Shown piece by piece: positions 19,659 to 28,566 of a stretch of 64,000 bases of DNA. The position numbers and the translations under genes were made by a program. A model generated the notes under the pieces. It saw only the letters and a program-made list of their open reading frames with translations. It was not told where the DNA came from and searched no databases. Each line of letters begins with the position of its first letter. Within the stretch, counting starts at the first letter, position 1. Origin of the DNA: Alphaproteobacteria bacterium (GTDB taxonomy: Bacteria > Pseudomonadota > Alphaproteobacteria > Rhodobacterales > Rhodobacteraceae); assembly GCA_030431825.1 (NCBI GenBank), contig JAUIIJ010000008.1, positions 62,001 to 126,000 on the forward strand, read 5' to 3'.

Positions 19659-20912
19659 CTAATGCAGATTGTGCTGCGCGCCGGTCCCTTCCTCATCCAT
19701 CAACCCGTGCCCGGTGCGGAACCGGTCGAGCCGGAACCGCGTCGCCGCACCATGCGGGCGGTCGGTCGCGATCAGATGCGCAAAACAATGCCCCGAGGCC
19801 GGCACCGCCTTGAACCCGCCGTAACACCAGCCGCAATCGATATAGAGCCCGTCGACGCCGGTCTTGTCGATGATCGGCGATCCATCGGGGGTCATGTCCA
19901 TGATACCGCCCCAGCTGCGCAGCACCCTCGCCTTGCCGATCATCGGCATCAGCGTCATGCCCGCCTCCATCACATGTTCGACCATCGGCAGGTTGCCCCG
20001 CTGGGCATAGGACGCGTAAAAATCGAGATCACCGCCAAATACCAGACCACCCTTGTCGGACTGGCTGATATAGAAATGCCCCATGCCAAAACTGACCACA
20101 TGGTCGATCACCGGTTTCAGCCCCTCCGTGACAAAGGCCTGCAACACGTGGCTCTCGATGGGCAGGCGCAGTCCGGCCATGGCCGCAACCTGGCCGGAGC
20201 GACCGGCAACCACGATCCCGACCTTGCGGGCCCGGATGGCGCCGCGCGTGGTCTGTACCCCGCGCACCCTGCCGTTCTCGATGTCGATACCCGTCACTTC
20301 ACAATTCTGGATCAGGTGCACCCCGCGCTGATCGGCGCCGCGCGCATACCCCCAGGCCACCGCGTCATGGCGCGCCGTGCCCCCACGCCGATGCAACAGA
20401 CCGCCATAGATCGGGAACCGGCCGTTGTCGAAATCCAGATAGGGCAAATACTGCCGAACACCCTCCCGATCGAGCAGCTCCGCATCGTCGCCCTGGTTGA
20501 TCATCGCATTTCCGCGCCTTGCAAAGGCGTCGCGCTGGCCGTCGGAATGAAACAGGTTGATCAGGCCGCGCTGCGAATGCATCACGTTGTAATTCAGATC
20601 CTCTTCCAGCCCCTCCCACAGCTTCAGCGCATGAGAGTAGAATTCCGAATTGCCCGGCAGGAAATAGTTGGCCCGCACGATGGTGGTGTTGCGTCCCACA
20701 TTGCCGCCACCGATATAATTCTTTTCGAGCACGGCAATATTGGTCAGCCCATGCTCTTTCGCGAGGTAATAGGCGGTGCTCAGCCCATGTCCGCCGCCAC
20801 CGATAATGACGACGTCATAGTCCTGCCTCGGCTCGGGCTCACGCCAATGCGGCGACCAGCCCCGGTTCCCGGTGAGCCCTTCGCTGAGAACCTTCCATCC
20901 GGAAAAGCGCAT
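19659..20912 (-). CDS. soxB: Sarcosine oxidase beta subunit
   Basis: This 417-residue flavoprotein is the catalytic beta subunit of sarcosine oxidase; it carries FAD and, with SoxA, a covalent FMN. The Rossmann motif is DYDVVIIGGGGHGLSTAYYLA (about 39-59). Family blocks are GGNVGRNTTIVRANYFLPG, MHSQRGLINLFHSDGQ, FPIYGGLLHRRGGTARHDAVAWGYA and the C-terminal DGLYIDCGWCYGGFKAVPAS. The ATG at 20912 (MRFSGWKVL) is the usual start. It is the first gene of the operon; the 278-base stretch 20913-21190 upstream contains no gene and should hold the promoter. Confidence 0.96.
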   Translation of the reverse strand: MRFSGWKVLSEGLTGNRGWSPHWREPEPRQDYDVVIIGGGGHGLSTAYYLAKEHGLTNIAVLEKNYIGGGNVGRNTTIVRANYFLPGNSEFYSHALKLWEGLEEDLNYNVMHSQRGLINLFHSDGQRDAFARRGNAMINQGDDAELLDREGVRQYLPYLDFDNGRFPIYGGLLHRRGGTARHDAVAWGYARGADQRGVHLIQNCEVTGIDIENGRVRGVQTTRGAIRARKVGIVVAGRSGQVAAMAGLRLPIESHVLQAFVTEGLKPVIDHVVSFGMGHFYISQSDKGGLVFGGDLDFYASYAQRGNLPMVEHVMEAGMTLMPMIGKARVLRSWGGIMDMTPDGSPIIDKTGVDGLYIDCGWCYGGFKAVPASGHCFAHLIATDRPHGAATRFRLDRFRTGHGLMDEEGTGAQHNLH

Positions 20913-21190
20913 GTCATCCCCCCGTTGCAAGGGCACCCGGCCATCCGATGCCCGTCATTCTCCAAACCTGGCAGCGACCCCCGGAGAACCCATCCGGTCT
21001 TCACAGATTGCGGTCTCATCGTGCCACGGCATGCCATCCGGACGCGGCGCGCCCGAAATGCGCCTTGTTCCATACCGCGCGGCGATACACGGCTGTTTGC
21101 GGGTGAGAATTTCCGCCCACCCGCCGGTTCCTCGGCACCCGGCCCCGTCGGATACGGCAAACTGCTCCCGAAGGGGCCGGGCAGCGGCTC

Positions 21191-22621
21191 TCAAAGACCC
21201 TTGGCCCGATAGCTCGCCGCCACCTTGTTGATCGAGACGAGATAGGCTGCGGTGCGCAGGTCCTCCACGTCATCCCTCTCATGCCAGACCTCGTGCATCG
21301 ACTGGTAGGCGGTGCGCATCGTGTCGTCGAGCCCCGAGCGCACGAGTTCGAGCTCGCCGGCACCCCGCAGGTATTTCTTCTTGAAGTCCGGAGACATGGA
21401 CCAGGCGTCGCCGAGATACCGATCGAGCCGTTCCAGTTCGTCCACGACCAACTGGTGACGCGCCTCTTCCTGGCGCCGCTGCATGCGACCGAACCGGATA
21501 TGACTCAGGTTCTTGACCCACTCGAAATAGGACACGGTCACGCCGCCGGCATTGGCATACATGTCGGGGATGATGACCGTTCCGCGGGCGCGCAGGATGT
21601 CGTCGGCGCCCGCCGTGATCGGGCCATTTGCAGCCTCGATGATCAACGGTGCCTTGATCCGTTCGGCATTGTTCAGGTTGATCACGCCTTCCAGCGCCGC
21701 AGGGATCAGGATGTCGCACTCCTCCTCGAGCACCGCAGCCCCTTCGGCAGTATGCGCCGCATCGGGGAAACCGGTCACACCGCCGCGCCCGCGGATCCAG
21801 TTGAACACCGCCTCGACATCCAGACCTTCCGGATTGAACAGGGCACCGTCCCGCTCGATGATGCCGGTGATGATGGCGCCGTCCTCCTCCGCCAGGAACT
21901 TCGCGGCATGGTAGCCCACATTGCCCAGCCCCTGGACGATGACCCTCTTTCCGTCCAGCGAACCGGAAAGGCCGGATCGGGCGACATCCTCCGGGTGCCT
22001 GAAGAACTCGCGCAGGGCATATTGCACGCCGCGCCCGGTCGCCTCGACGCGTCCGGCAATGCCACCGGCATTCGGCGGTTTGCCAGTGACGCAGGCACGC
22101 GCGTTGATATCGGTCGTGTTCATCCGGGCGTACTGATCGGCGATCCAGGCCATTTCACGTTCGCCCGTTCCCATGTCCGGAGCGGGAACGTTCTGGCTGG
22201 GGTTGATCAGGTCACGCTTGGCCAGCTCATAGGCAAAGCGGCGGGTGATCTGCTCCAACTCGTGCTCGTCATACTGGCGCGGATCGATCCGCAACCCGCC
22301 CTTTGATCCTCCGAACGGCGTTTCAACCAGCGCGCATTTATAGGTCATCAGCGCCGCCAGCGCCTCGACCTCGTCCTGATTGACACCCATCGCAAAACGG
22401 ATGCCGCCCTTGACGGGTTCCATATGTTCAGAGTGTACGGACCGGTATCCGGTAAAGGTCTGGATCTGGCCACGCAAGCGCACGCCGAATCGCACGGTAT
22501 AGGTTGCGTTGCACACACGGATCTTCTCTTCCAGTCCCGGTGGCAGGTCCATCAGCGCGACTGCGCGGTTGAACATCAGATCGACGCTTTCACGAAATGT
22601 CGGTTCGTTTCTCTGGTTCAT
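21191..22621 (-). CDS. NAD-type glutamate dehydrogenase (Glu/Leu/Phe/Val dehydrogenase family)
   Basis: A 476-residue glutamate dehydrogenase that interconverts glutamate and 2-oxoglutarate plus ammonia. Substrate-site blocks are HMEPVKGGIRFAMGVNQDEV and PFGGSKGGLRIDP, followed by VPAPDMGTGEREMAW. The dinucleotide domain has KRVIVQGLGNVGYHAAKFL and the C-terminal block has EAANGPITAGADDIL and YANAGGVTVSYFEWVKN. I chose the ATG at 22621 because a strong GGGAGGAG site lies just upstream. Preference for NAD over NADP is inferred from the family branch, not proven. It may process glycine- or amino-acid-derived nitrogen, but it is separate from the sox operon. Confidence 0.93.
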   Translation of the reverse strand: MNQRNEPTFRESVDLMFNRAVALMDLPPGLEEKIRVCNATYTVRFGVRLRGQIQTFTGYRSVHSEHMEPVKGGIRFAMGVNQDEVEALAALMTYKCALVETPFGGSKGGLRIDPRQYDEHELEQITRRFAYELAKRDLINPSQNVPAPDMGTGEREMAWIADQYARMNTTDINARACVTGKPPNAGGIAGRVEATGRGVQYALREFFRHPEDVARSGLSGSLDGKRVIVQGLGNVGYHAAKFLAEEDGAIITGIIERDGALFNPEGLDVEAVFNWIRGRGGVTGFPDAAHTAEGAAVLEEECDILIPAALEGVINLNNAERIKAPLIIEAANGPITAGADDILRARGTVIIPDMYANAGGVTVSYFEWVKNLSHIRFGRMQRRQEEARHQLVVDELERLDRYLGDAWSMSPDFKKKYLRGAGELELVRSGLDDTMRTAYQSMHEVWHERDDVEDLRTAAYLVSINKVAASYRAKGL

Positions 22622-22924
22622 ATGTTGCTCCTCCCGAACGCTCACAACGACTCAGATGTGCTGTGTTCTAGAAGCCAACCTATGACGAGATGGTGAAGTT
22701 TGGCGACATTTTTGACATGATCCTGTACATGCCGGTATGAAATCGACCATAATGGCCGCGCCGCCAGGCCGGGCGGTCGCGTAATTTGGGATTAGGATTG
22801 TTGTAAATTTGTTGGTAATATACGCAATGTGGCGCAGTTTACGTCCCATTTCCGTCATGTTCCGCAGTCATATAATAAAAGATTTATTGTCCGATGCCCC
22901 ATTCCGGGCGGATGAGGTTAAACA
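22622..22924. other. AT-rich divergent intergenic region
   Basis: This 303-base stretch lies between the divergent glutamate dehydrogenase and the TadG-like gene. It is much richer in A and T than its surroundings (22790-22880), as expected for two promoters back to back. A 68-codon frame on the minus strand has no family signature and I do not call it. No operator palindrome was found. Confidence 0.5.
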
Positions 22925-24694
22925 ATGGGTTTCAAAGCCGAGACCAGCAGCAGACTGAACCGGCTCAGGCGCTCGGGCGCGAGGGCCTGCTCGTCCGCGC
23001 GCATATTGCGCAGGTTCGCCCGCGACGAGGACGGTGCGATGCTGATTTTCGGTGTCTATGCGTTTCTCATCATCCTCATGGTCGCGGGCATCGGTATCGA
23101 CTTCATGCGCTTCGAGCGCGACCGTTCCAGGCTGCAGGCTACACTGGATCGTGCCGTGCTCGCCGCCGCGGATCTCGATCAACAGATGGATCCGACCGCA
23201 GTGGTCGAAGATTATTTCGCCAAATCCGGACTGAGTGATTATCTCATCTCCGTGACGGTGGACCAGGGCCTTGGCTATCGCGAGGTCTCGGCGACCGCCA
23301 GTACCGAGATCGACACACAGTTCATGCACATGAACGGTGTCGATACGCTGGTCGCACCGGCCGTCGGAACCGCAGAGGAACGCATCGATGGCGTCGAGAT
23401 TTCACTGGTGCTCGACGTTTCCGGTTCGATGAACGACCGTAACCGTTTGCCAAACCTGATCACGGCGGCGCAGGAATTCGTCGATACGATGGCCGCCAAC
23501 AGCGCCGATGGCAGAATGTCCATGTCGATCGTGCCCTATGCCTCACAGGTCTCTGTCCCGCAGAGCCTGATGGAACGGTTCAATGTCTCCGACGAGCAGC
23601 AATATTCGAATTGCATCAACTTCCAGAGTGCCGATTTCGATACCGCATCGCTGTCGCCTACCAGCCCGTACCAGCGCACCATGCATTTTGATTGGTGGAG
23701 CTTTTACGACGGTATGGTCGAGGATGGGATCACCCTGATCGGCAATGACGCCAACGGGGTGTCCCTGCCGGTTTGCGAAGCGGACGAAAATCGCCAGATT
23801 CTGCTGATGCAATCCGATCCCGAGGCGCTGAAAGCCTATATCAGGAACCTGAGTGCCCGCGGCAGTACCTCGATCGATATCGGCATGAAATGGGGCACCG
23901 CCCTGCTCGATCCCAGTCTCCGCCCGACGATGGGCGCGCTCAGCGTGCTTGGCGAGGTGCCCGAGGTGGCGGCAAACTTGCCAACAAACTACAATGACGG
24001 CGAAACGCTGAAGGTGATCGTTCTGATGACCGACGGGGAGAACACCGATCAGTATTACATCAACGACGGTTTTCGCGAGGGGCCGTCGAATGTGTATTTC
24101 AACAATGCGGCAAAGGCATATTCGATCTACCATCCGCCAGTCGACGCCTATTACTGGCCTGACGACAACAAGGTGTATTATGACCGGGACGGCAATCTGG
24201 TAAATGACGGTAACAAATGGGCCGACCATCCATTTGGTGAGGTTAATTCCGACGAGCGCCGCGAGGGCTGTGTCGGAAATTCTCCGAGAAATTTATCTTG
24301 CGGCGAACGGTCCGCACCCGGTACATCCGCCAATCTCAGCTATCCCGATCTCTGGGCGCATGTCAGTCTCAAGGCAAACCTTTTCAAGAATTACTACCCG
24401 TTCCTTGACGCGTCGATAGCCAACAGAAGATGGTACCACGACGTGCGCAACAGTGTCAGCAGCTGGGTCAAGAATGATCGCACCGAGCGCATTTGCGATA
24501 TCGCCAAAGACAACAACATCATCGTGTTCACAATCGGCTTTGACGCACCGGGCAGAGGGGCCGATATCCTGCGGTATTGCTCAAGTTCCGACTCACATTT
24601 CTTCGAGGTGAAAAGCGACTCGGACGGCGAAAAGCTCCGGATCGCATTTGACTCCATCGCATCGTCGATCCGCAAGTTGAGGTTGACCCAGTGA
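22925..24694 (+). CDS. TadG-like pilus assembly protein with von Willebrand factor A domain
   Basis: A 589-residue protein of the TadE/TadG class. An N-terminal class-like prepilin segment (FARDEDGAMLIFGVYAFLI, about 31-49) is followed by a single hydrophobic helix and an extracytoplasmic domain. A VWA domain begins near 155 with a complete MIDAS motif DVSGSMN (164-170) and continues to VIVLMTDGENTDQYYIND. The long insertion (about 380-500) is rich in Tyr, Asn and Asp. TadG proteins help assemble Flp pili, which serve in surface adhesion. It overlaps the next gene by four bases (GTGA). No CpaB-F, TadA-C or flp gene is in the window. Confidence 0.85.
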   Translation: MGFKAETSSRLNRLRRSGARACSSARILRRFARDEDGAMLIFGVYAFLIILMVAGIGIDFMRFERDRSRLQATLDRAVLAAADLDQQMDPTAVVEDYFAKSGLSDYLISVTVDQGLGYREVSATASTEIDTQFMHMNGVDTLVAPAVGTAEERIDGVEISLVLDVSGSMNDRNRLPNLITAAQEFVDTMAANSADGRMSMSIVPYASQVSVPQSLMERFNVSDEQQYSNCINFQSADFDTASLSPTSPYQRTMHFDWWSFYDGMVEDGITLIGNDANGVSLPVCEADENRQILLMQSDPEALKAYIRNLSARGSTSIDIGMKWGTALLDPSLRPTMGALSVLGEVPEVAANLPTNYNDGETLKVIVLMTDGENTDQYYINDGFREGPSNVYFNNAAKAYSIYHPPVDAYYWPDDNKVYYDRDGNLVNDGNKWADHPFGEVNSDERREGCVGNSPRNLSCGERSAPGTSANLSYPDLWAHVSLKANLFKNYYPFLDASIANRRWYHDVRNSVSSWVKNDRTERICDIAKDNNIIVFTIGFDAPGRGADILRYCSSSDSHFFEVKSDSDGEKLRIAFDSIASSIRKLRLTQ

Positions 24695-25230
24695 GGCGCT
24701 GGCCGTCGATCCTCGCAAAGCGCTTCTGGCGGGCAGAGAATGGCAACGCGACGATCGAGTTTGCCATCACATTCCCTGCCATGCTGCTGTTCATGCTGTC
24801 GGGGATCGAACTCGGTCTCATGACGTTGAACCATTCCAGCCTCGAGCGCGCGGTGGACCTGACGGTTCGCGACATTCGGCTCGGGACCGGGTCGGTGCCG
24901 CAGCACGACCAGATCAAGGACCTGATCTGCGACCGGGCGGGCTTTATCAACAATTGCAGATCCAATCTCAGGCTGGAGTTGATCCAGGTCGATCCGCGCA
25001 ACTGGACCGGGGTGCCGCGTGAAGCGACCTGTACCGATGCCTCCAGAGAGGTGCAGCCCAAGATCAACTTCAGGAACGACGCCGGCGACAACGACCTGAT
25101 GATCCTGCGGGCCTGTGCCAAGATCTCTCCGGTGTTTCCGACAACCGGGCTTGGCAAGAACATTTCCAGGGATGGCGCCGGGCAATATGCGCTCGTTTCA
25201 ACCTCTGCCTTCGTGCAGGAGCCGAGGTAA
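24691..25230 (+). CDS. TadE-like pseudopilin
   Basis: This 179-residue protein has the TadE-like head: a basic start, ENGNATIEFAITFPAMLLFML (about 16-36) with the conserved Glu in TIEF, then a hydrophobic helix. The rest is a small exported domain with four cysteines (in DLICDRAG, NNCRSN, ATCTDAS, RACAKIS), likely two disulfides. The GTG start at 24691 overlaps the TadG-like stop. It is translationally coupled to its neighbours and probably works with them in the envelope. Confidence 0.82.
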   Translation: MRRWPSILAKRFWRAENGNATIEFAITFPAMLLFMLSGIELGLMTLNHSSLERAVDLTVRDIRLGTGSVPQHDQIKDLICDRAGFINNCRSNLRLELIQVDPRNWTGVPREATCTDASREVQPKINFRNDAGDNDLMILRACAKISPVFPTTGLGKNISRDGAGQYALVSTSAFVQEPR

Positions 25231-25233
25231 GCC

Positions 25234-25800
25234 ATGCGATTGATCGACCTGCGGACGCTGATTGGAAAATTCCGGGATGATACGCGCGGCAGCGTGACCG
25301 TCGAATTCATACTCGCCATGCCATTCGTCTTCTGGGCGTTCATGGCGACCTACGTCTATTTCGACGGCTATCACCAGAGCACGGCCAACCTGAAAGCGGC
25401 CTATACGATCAGCGATCTGATCTCGCGCGAGACCAGTGATATCAACGACGCCTATGTCGACAGCATGTATGAACTTTTCGGCATGATGACCCACACGCCA
25501 AGCGATATCGCGCTGCGCATCTCGATCATCCGCTGGGATGAATCGGACCAGCGCTATTACGTCAACTGGTCGGCAAATCGCGGCTTCCCCGGCGAGTTGG
25601 ACGATGCGTCCGTCGGTCAGTTTGCCGATCGGCTTCCGATCATGCCGAATAACGAAATCGTCATTCTGGTCGAAACGGAAAATACGTTCACGCCGCTCTT
25701 CCGGATCGGAATGGACGAAACGAAGCTCGAGAATTTCGTCTTTACCCGCCCCCGTTTCGTCGATCAGATCAAATGGGACGGGCAGAGCAGTCTCGGGTAG
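25234..25800 (+). CDS. TadE/TadF-like pseudopilin
   Basis: A 188-residue pseudopilin-like protein three bases after the TadE-like gene. Its N terminus, TRGSVTVEFILAMPFVFWAFM (about 17-37), carries the Gly-x-x-x-x-Glu-Phe pattern of TadE family members and one transmembrane helix. The exported part (about 45-188) has no cysteines. It ends the three-gene operon. Roles are inferred from the family: minor pilin or assembly factor for Flp pili. Confidence 0.8.
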   Translation: MRLIDLRTLIGKFRDDTRGSVTVEFILAMPFVFWAFMATYVYFDGYHQSTANLKAAYTISDLISRETSDINDAYVDSMYELFGMMTHTPSDIALRISIIRWDESDQRYYVNWSANRGFPGELDDASVGQFADRLPIMPNNEIVILVETENTFTPLFRIGMDETKLENFVFTRPRFVDQIKWDGQSSLG

Positions 25801-25826
25801 ACCCGCCGTCTCTGTGGGATGACGCC

Positions 25827-26300
25827 TCAGTTTTTCGCCGCCATCAGTTCCGCAAGCCGATCCGCCATGAATTTCGTTTGCGCCCCGGACACCACTCCGC
25901 CAATCCCGACGCGCCGCCCGAACCGCCACCACAACCCCGGCCGCCAGCATCTGACCGTTGGCGCATGGGTGCGCAGAACGAACCCGTTTGTCGGTTTGAA
26001 CGCCAGAAGCCCCCGGTCGAGCGATGCGATTTCATCAAGCGTAGCGATCGAGATGCCACTGCTCTCGCGCAGCCCGTCCACGGTCAGTTCGATACGGTTT
26101 GCGGTCACACGGAAGAGTTTCAGTGCAATCAGCAATGTGGCCACACCAACCGCTACGGCACAGATGCGCAGGATCATGGATGACCCCCCTGCCCCCATGC
26201 CGGAATAGACCAGCAGCACAGACACACAAGCGAGCATCGCCACGGCCATCCATCGCCGCAACATGCCTGCTTCGATCACCGCGATAACCTTCGTTTCCAT
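25827..26300 (-). CDS. Membrane protein with bacterial PH-like domain, function unknown
   Basis: A 157-residue protein with two predicted transmembrane helices near the N terminus (WMAVAMLACVSVLLVYSG; ILRICAVAVGVATLLIALKLF). A short beta-rich domain follows (RIELTVDGLRESSGISIATLDEIASLDRG ... GFVLRTHA), resembling bacterial PH-type membrane proteins. I cannot assign a role. It is convergent with the Tad-like operon and 26 bases from it; 142 gene-free bases follow upstream. Confidence 0.6.
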   Translation of the reverse strand: METKVIAVIEAGMLRRWMAVAMLACVSVLLVYSGMGAGGSSMILRICAVAVGVATLLIALKLFRVTANRIELTVDGLRESSGISIATLDEIASLDRGLLAFKPTNGFVLRTHAPTVRCWRPGLWWRFGRRVGIGGVVSGAQTKFMADRLAELMAAKN

Positions 26301-26415
26301 CGACTGCTCCCGCCCCAGACTTCAACCGGCGCATATCGCAGACCGGGTCGTGATGTACAGCCGGTCTTACCCGCCGTGCCCAAAGCGTTTCGCGATTGAC
26401 CTGGAACACCTGGTA

Positions 26416-26460
26416 TCACCTAACGCGTTGAAATCCTTGATTTCAGGCAGCGTCAGGTGA
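26416..26460. repeat. Long compound palindrome over the 3' end of the dehydrogenase gene
   Basis: Two nested arms are visible: TCACCTAACGC pairs with GCGTCAGGTGA (one mismatch), and inside it GAAATC pairs with GATTTC around CTT. The stop codon of the dehydrogenase (26443-26445) lies in the inner arm. No T tract follows, so it may be a REP-like element or an mRNA end-protecting hairpin rather than a classical terminator. Confidence 0.55.
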
Positions 26461-27420
26461 TTCAGGTCTATCACGAGATGCTATAACCACGACCTCGGCG
26501 CCCGGTTCTTCGGGCTCATCGTCGACCATCTCGGGTGGAAATCCCGGCGCGCGGATATCAAGTCCGGTGACGTCTTCGAGCCGGCGGATGATATTCGGAG
26601 ACAATTCGCGCGGTCCGAACCGGCCAATCCCGTCCGCGAAAATCTCGATCAGCCTGGGATTGATGTCGAGCGGTACACCGGCGCGATCGGCCACCTGTTG
26701 AAACAAGCCGATATCCTTGGCGACCAGATCCATCGTGAATGAAATATCGCGGCTGCCGTTCAGGATCACCTGGCTTTCGGTTTCATGCACGAAGCTGTTG
26801 CCCGAACTGATGCGGATCGCTTCGTAAGCCACGTTCAGATCCATCCCCGCCGCCCTGGACACCACCAACGCTTCGGCGCAACTGACCAGATTTGCGGTAG
26901 CCAGATAGTTGGTCACCACCTTGAGAATACTGGCACTCCCCAATTCCCCGGTGTGAAGAACCCGTTGGCCCATTGTCGTCAGCAACGGCAGGACCCGTTC
27001 GAAGGTTGCGCGGTCGCAGCCGGCAAAGATGCTGATATTGCCGCTATCGGCACGGTGGCAGCCGCCGGAAACCGGGCAATCCACCGCCGCGCCGCCCCGC
27101 GCCTGCACCGCATCGCCGAGCCGCCTGACCTCGGCCTCATCCGTGGTCGACATCTCCATCCAGGTTTTGCCGGCCACGACCTCGTCCAGCATGGCGGACA
27201 CCACCGCGTCGCTCGCAACGGGGCTGGGCAGACAGGTGATGACCACGTCGCTTGCGCGCATCATGGCGGCGGGGCAACCGCCTGCCTGCGCCCCCCGCGC
27301 CACAAATGCCCCGACCCGGTCAGGGTCAAGATCGTGAACCGACAGATCAACCCCATTGCGCAGCAGGCACCCCGCAAGCTTGCCGCCGACATTGCCCAAT
27401 CCGATGAATCCCACACGCAT
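26443..27420 (-). CDS. NAD(P)-dependent beta-hydroxyacid dehydrogenase (3-hydroxyisobutyrate dehydrogenase-like)
   Basis: A 325-residue enzyme of the beta-hydroxyacid dehydrogenase family. The Rossmann start MRVGFIGLGNVGGKLAG fixes the ATG at 27420; a much longer upstream frame is non-coding. The substrate block DCPVSGGCHRADSGN (about 115-129) and the catalytic Lys in SILKVVTNYLATANLV (about 165-180) are in place. The C-terminal all-helical domain is followed by a 35-residue acidic tail (MVDDEPEEPGAE). The exact substrate (3-hydroxyisobutyrate, tartronate semialdehyde or another) cannot be read from sequence. Confidence 0.85.
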   Translation of the reverse strand: MRVGFIGLGNVGGKLAGCLLRNGVDLSVHDLDPDRVGAFVARGAQAGGCPAAMMRASDVVITCLPSPVASDAVVSAMLDEVVAGKTWMEMSTTDEAEVRRLGDAVQARGGAAVDCPVSGGCHRADSGNISIFAGCDRATFERVLPLLTTMGQRVLHTGELGSASILKVVTNYLATANLVSCAEALVVSRAAGMDLNVAYEAIRISSGNSFVHETESQVILNGSRDISFTMDLVAKDIGLFQQVADRAGVPLDINPRLIEIFADGIGRFGPRELSPNIIRRLEDVTGLDIRAPGFPPEMVDDEPEEPGAEVVVIASRDRPESPDAA

Positions 27421-27604
27421 GTCAAAACCTCTCCCGATGCGGCTTTTTCCGAGCCTCGCCCGGGACGCGGTCATTATCTGATCCGTTTGCGACACCGCCA
27501 CGATCTGCGCGCCATCGCACAGACGTCGTTCGTTCCTGTCATTTAAAGCACCCCCGGGCCTCCTTATGTTAACGCCAACGCAATTCAACGCAGGAGGAAA
27601 TACC

Positions 27605-28516
27605 ATGTCCCTCAGACCGACACTCGAAACCCGCAAGGCCGTTCCGACCATGGAAGGTGCCGGCGTGAAACTGCATCGCGCCTTCGGGTTCCAGGATCCG
27701 ACCGAACTCGATCCGTTTCTGTTGTTCGACGACTTCCGCAACGAGCGCCCGGAGGATTTCATCAAGGGATTTCCATGGCATCCCCACCGTGGCATAGAAA
27801 CCATCACCTACGTTCTGTCCGGCAGCGTCGACCACGGCGATTCGCTGGGAAATAGCGGCACGTTGGGGGCCGGCGATGTGCAATGGATGACCGCTGGTTC
27901 CGGGATCATGCACCAGGAAATGCCGCACGGAAACGCGGCCGGACAGATGCACGGGTTCCAGCTCTGGGGAAACCTGCCCGCCGCGCAGAAGATGACCGCA
28001 CCGCGGTATCAGGATGTGACTGCGGCGGACATTCCCGAGGTGATCGACGACGACGGAACGCGCGTCCGGGTGATCGTCGGAAACTTCTGGGGCAAGAGCG
28101 GTCCGGTCGATGGCATTGCAGCCGATCCGCAATATCTCGATGTGTCGGTTCCTGCGGGGGTGCGCAAGACCTTCCACATCGATACCTATCGTCGGGCCTT
28201 TGCCTATGTGTTCGAGGGCGCTGCGGCCTTTGCCGATGCATCCGCCCCGACCGGTGTCCTCCTGGAGAAGGAGGTTGCGGGACAAGAGGTGAATATCCGC
28301 GATCTGTCCGGTGACCGCACATTGGTCCGGTTCGGAACCGGTGACGAAATCACCGTTCAGGCAGGCCCCAAAGGTGTTCGGTTTCTGCTGATCTCAGGTG
28401 CTCCGATTGCCGAGCCGGTCGCCTGGCACGGACCGATCGTGATGAACACAAACGAGGAATTGCGCCAGGCGATGGCAGACCTGCGCAACGGCAACTTCGT
28501 TAAACCGGCGCATTAA
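27605..28516 (+). CDS. Pirin family protein
   Basis: A 303-residue bicupin of the pirin family. The N-terminal cupin has the metal-binding histidines in FPWHPHRGIETITYVLSG (about 54-71) and HQEMPHGNAAGQMHGFQLW. The second cupin domain is less conserved (RRAFAYVFEGAAAF). Bacterial pirins include quercetinase-like dioxygenases and modulators of other enzymes, so the role is open. An AGGAGG site (27591-27597) seven bases before the ATG at 27605 decides the start. It converges with the TetR gene over a shared hairpin. Confidence 0.9.
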   Translation: MSLRPTLETRKAVPTMEGAGVKLHRAFGFQDPTELDPFLLFDDFRNERPEDFIKGFPWHPHRGIETITYVLSGSVDHGDSLGNSGTLGAGDVQWMTAGSGIMHQEMPHGNAAGQMHGFQLWGNLPAAQKMTAPRYQDVTAADIPEVIDDDGTRVRVIVGNFWGKSGPVDGIAADPQYLDVSVPAGVRKTFHIDTYRRAFAYVFEGAAAFADASAPTGVLLEKEVAGQEVNIRDLSGDRTLVRFGTGDEITVQAGPKGVRFLLISGAPIAEPVAWHGPIVMNTNEELRQAMADLRNGNFVKPAH

Positions 28517-28541
28517 CATTCCGCCACAAGCAACTGGATAT

Positions 28542-28566
28542 GCGTCCTGATTTTAAATCAGGGCGC
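28542..28566. terminator. Bidirectional hairpin between pirin and tetR genes
   Basis: GCGTCCTGAT, loop TTTAA, ATCAGGGCGC: a ten-pair stem with one G-U wobble, 25 bases past the pirin stop. The stop codon of the convergent tetR gene (28558-28560) lies in the right arm. T and A residues in the loop but no long T tract after it; termination in both directions is plausible. Confidence 0.55.

Noticed and set aside
22652..22858. 68-codon minus-strand frame upstream of glutamate dehydrogenase
   Set aside because: It lies in an AT-rich promoter region, has no ribosome-binding site that I can see, and its composition does not fit the surrounding genes.
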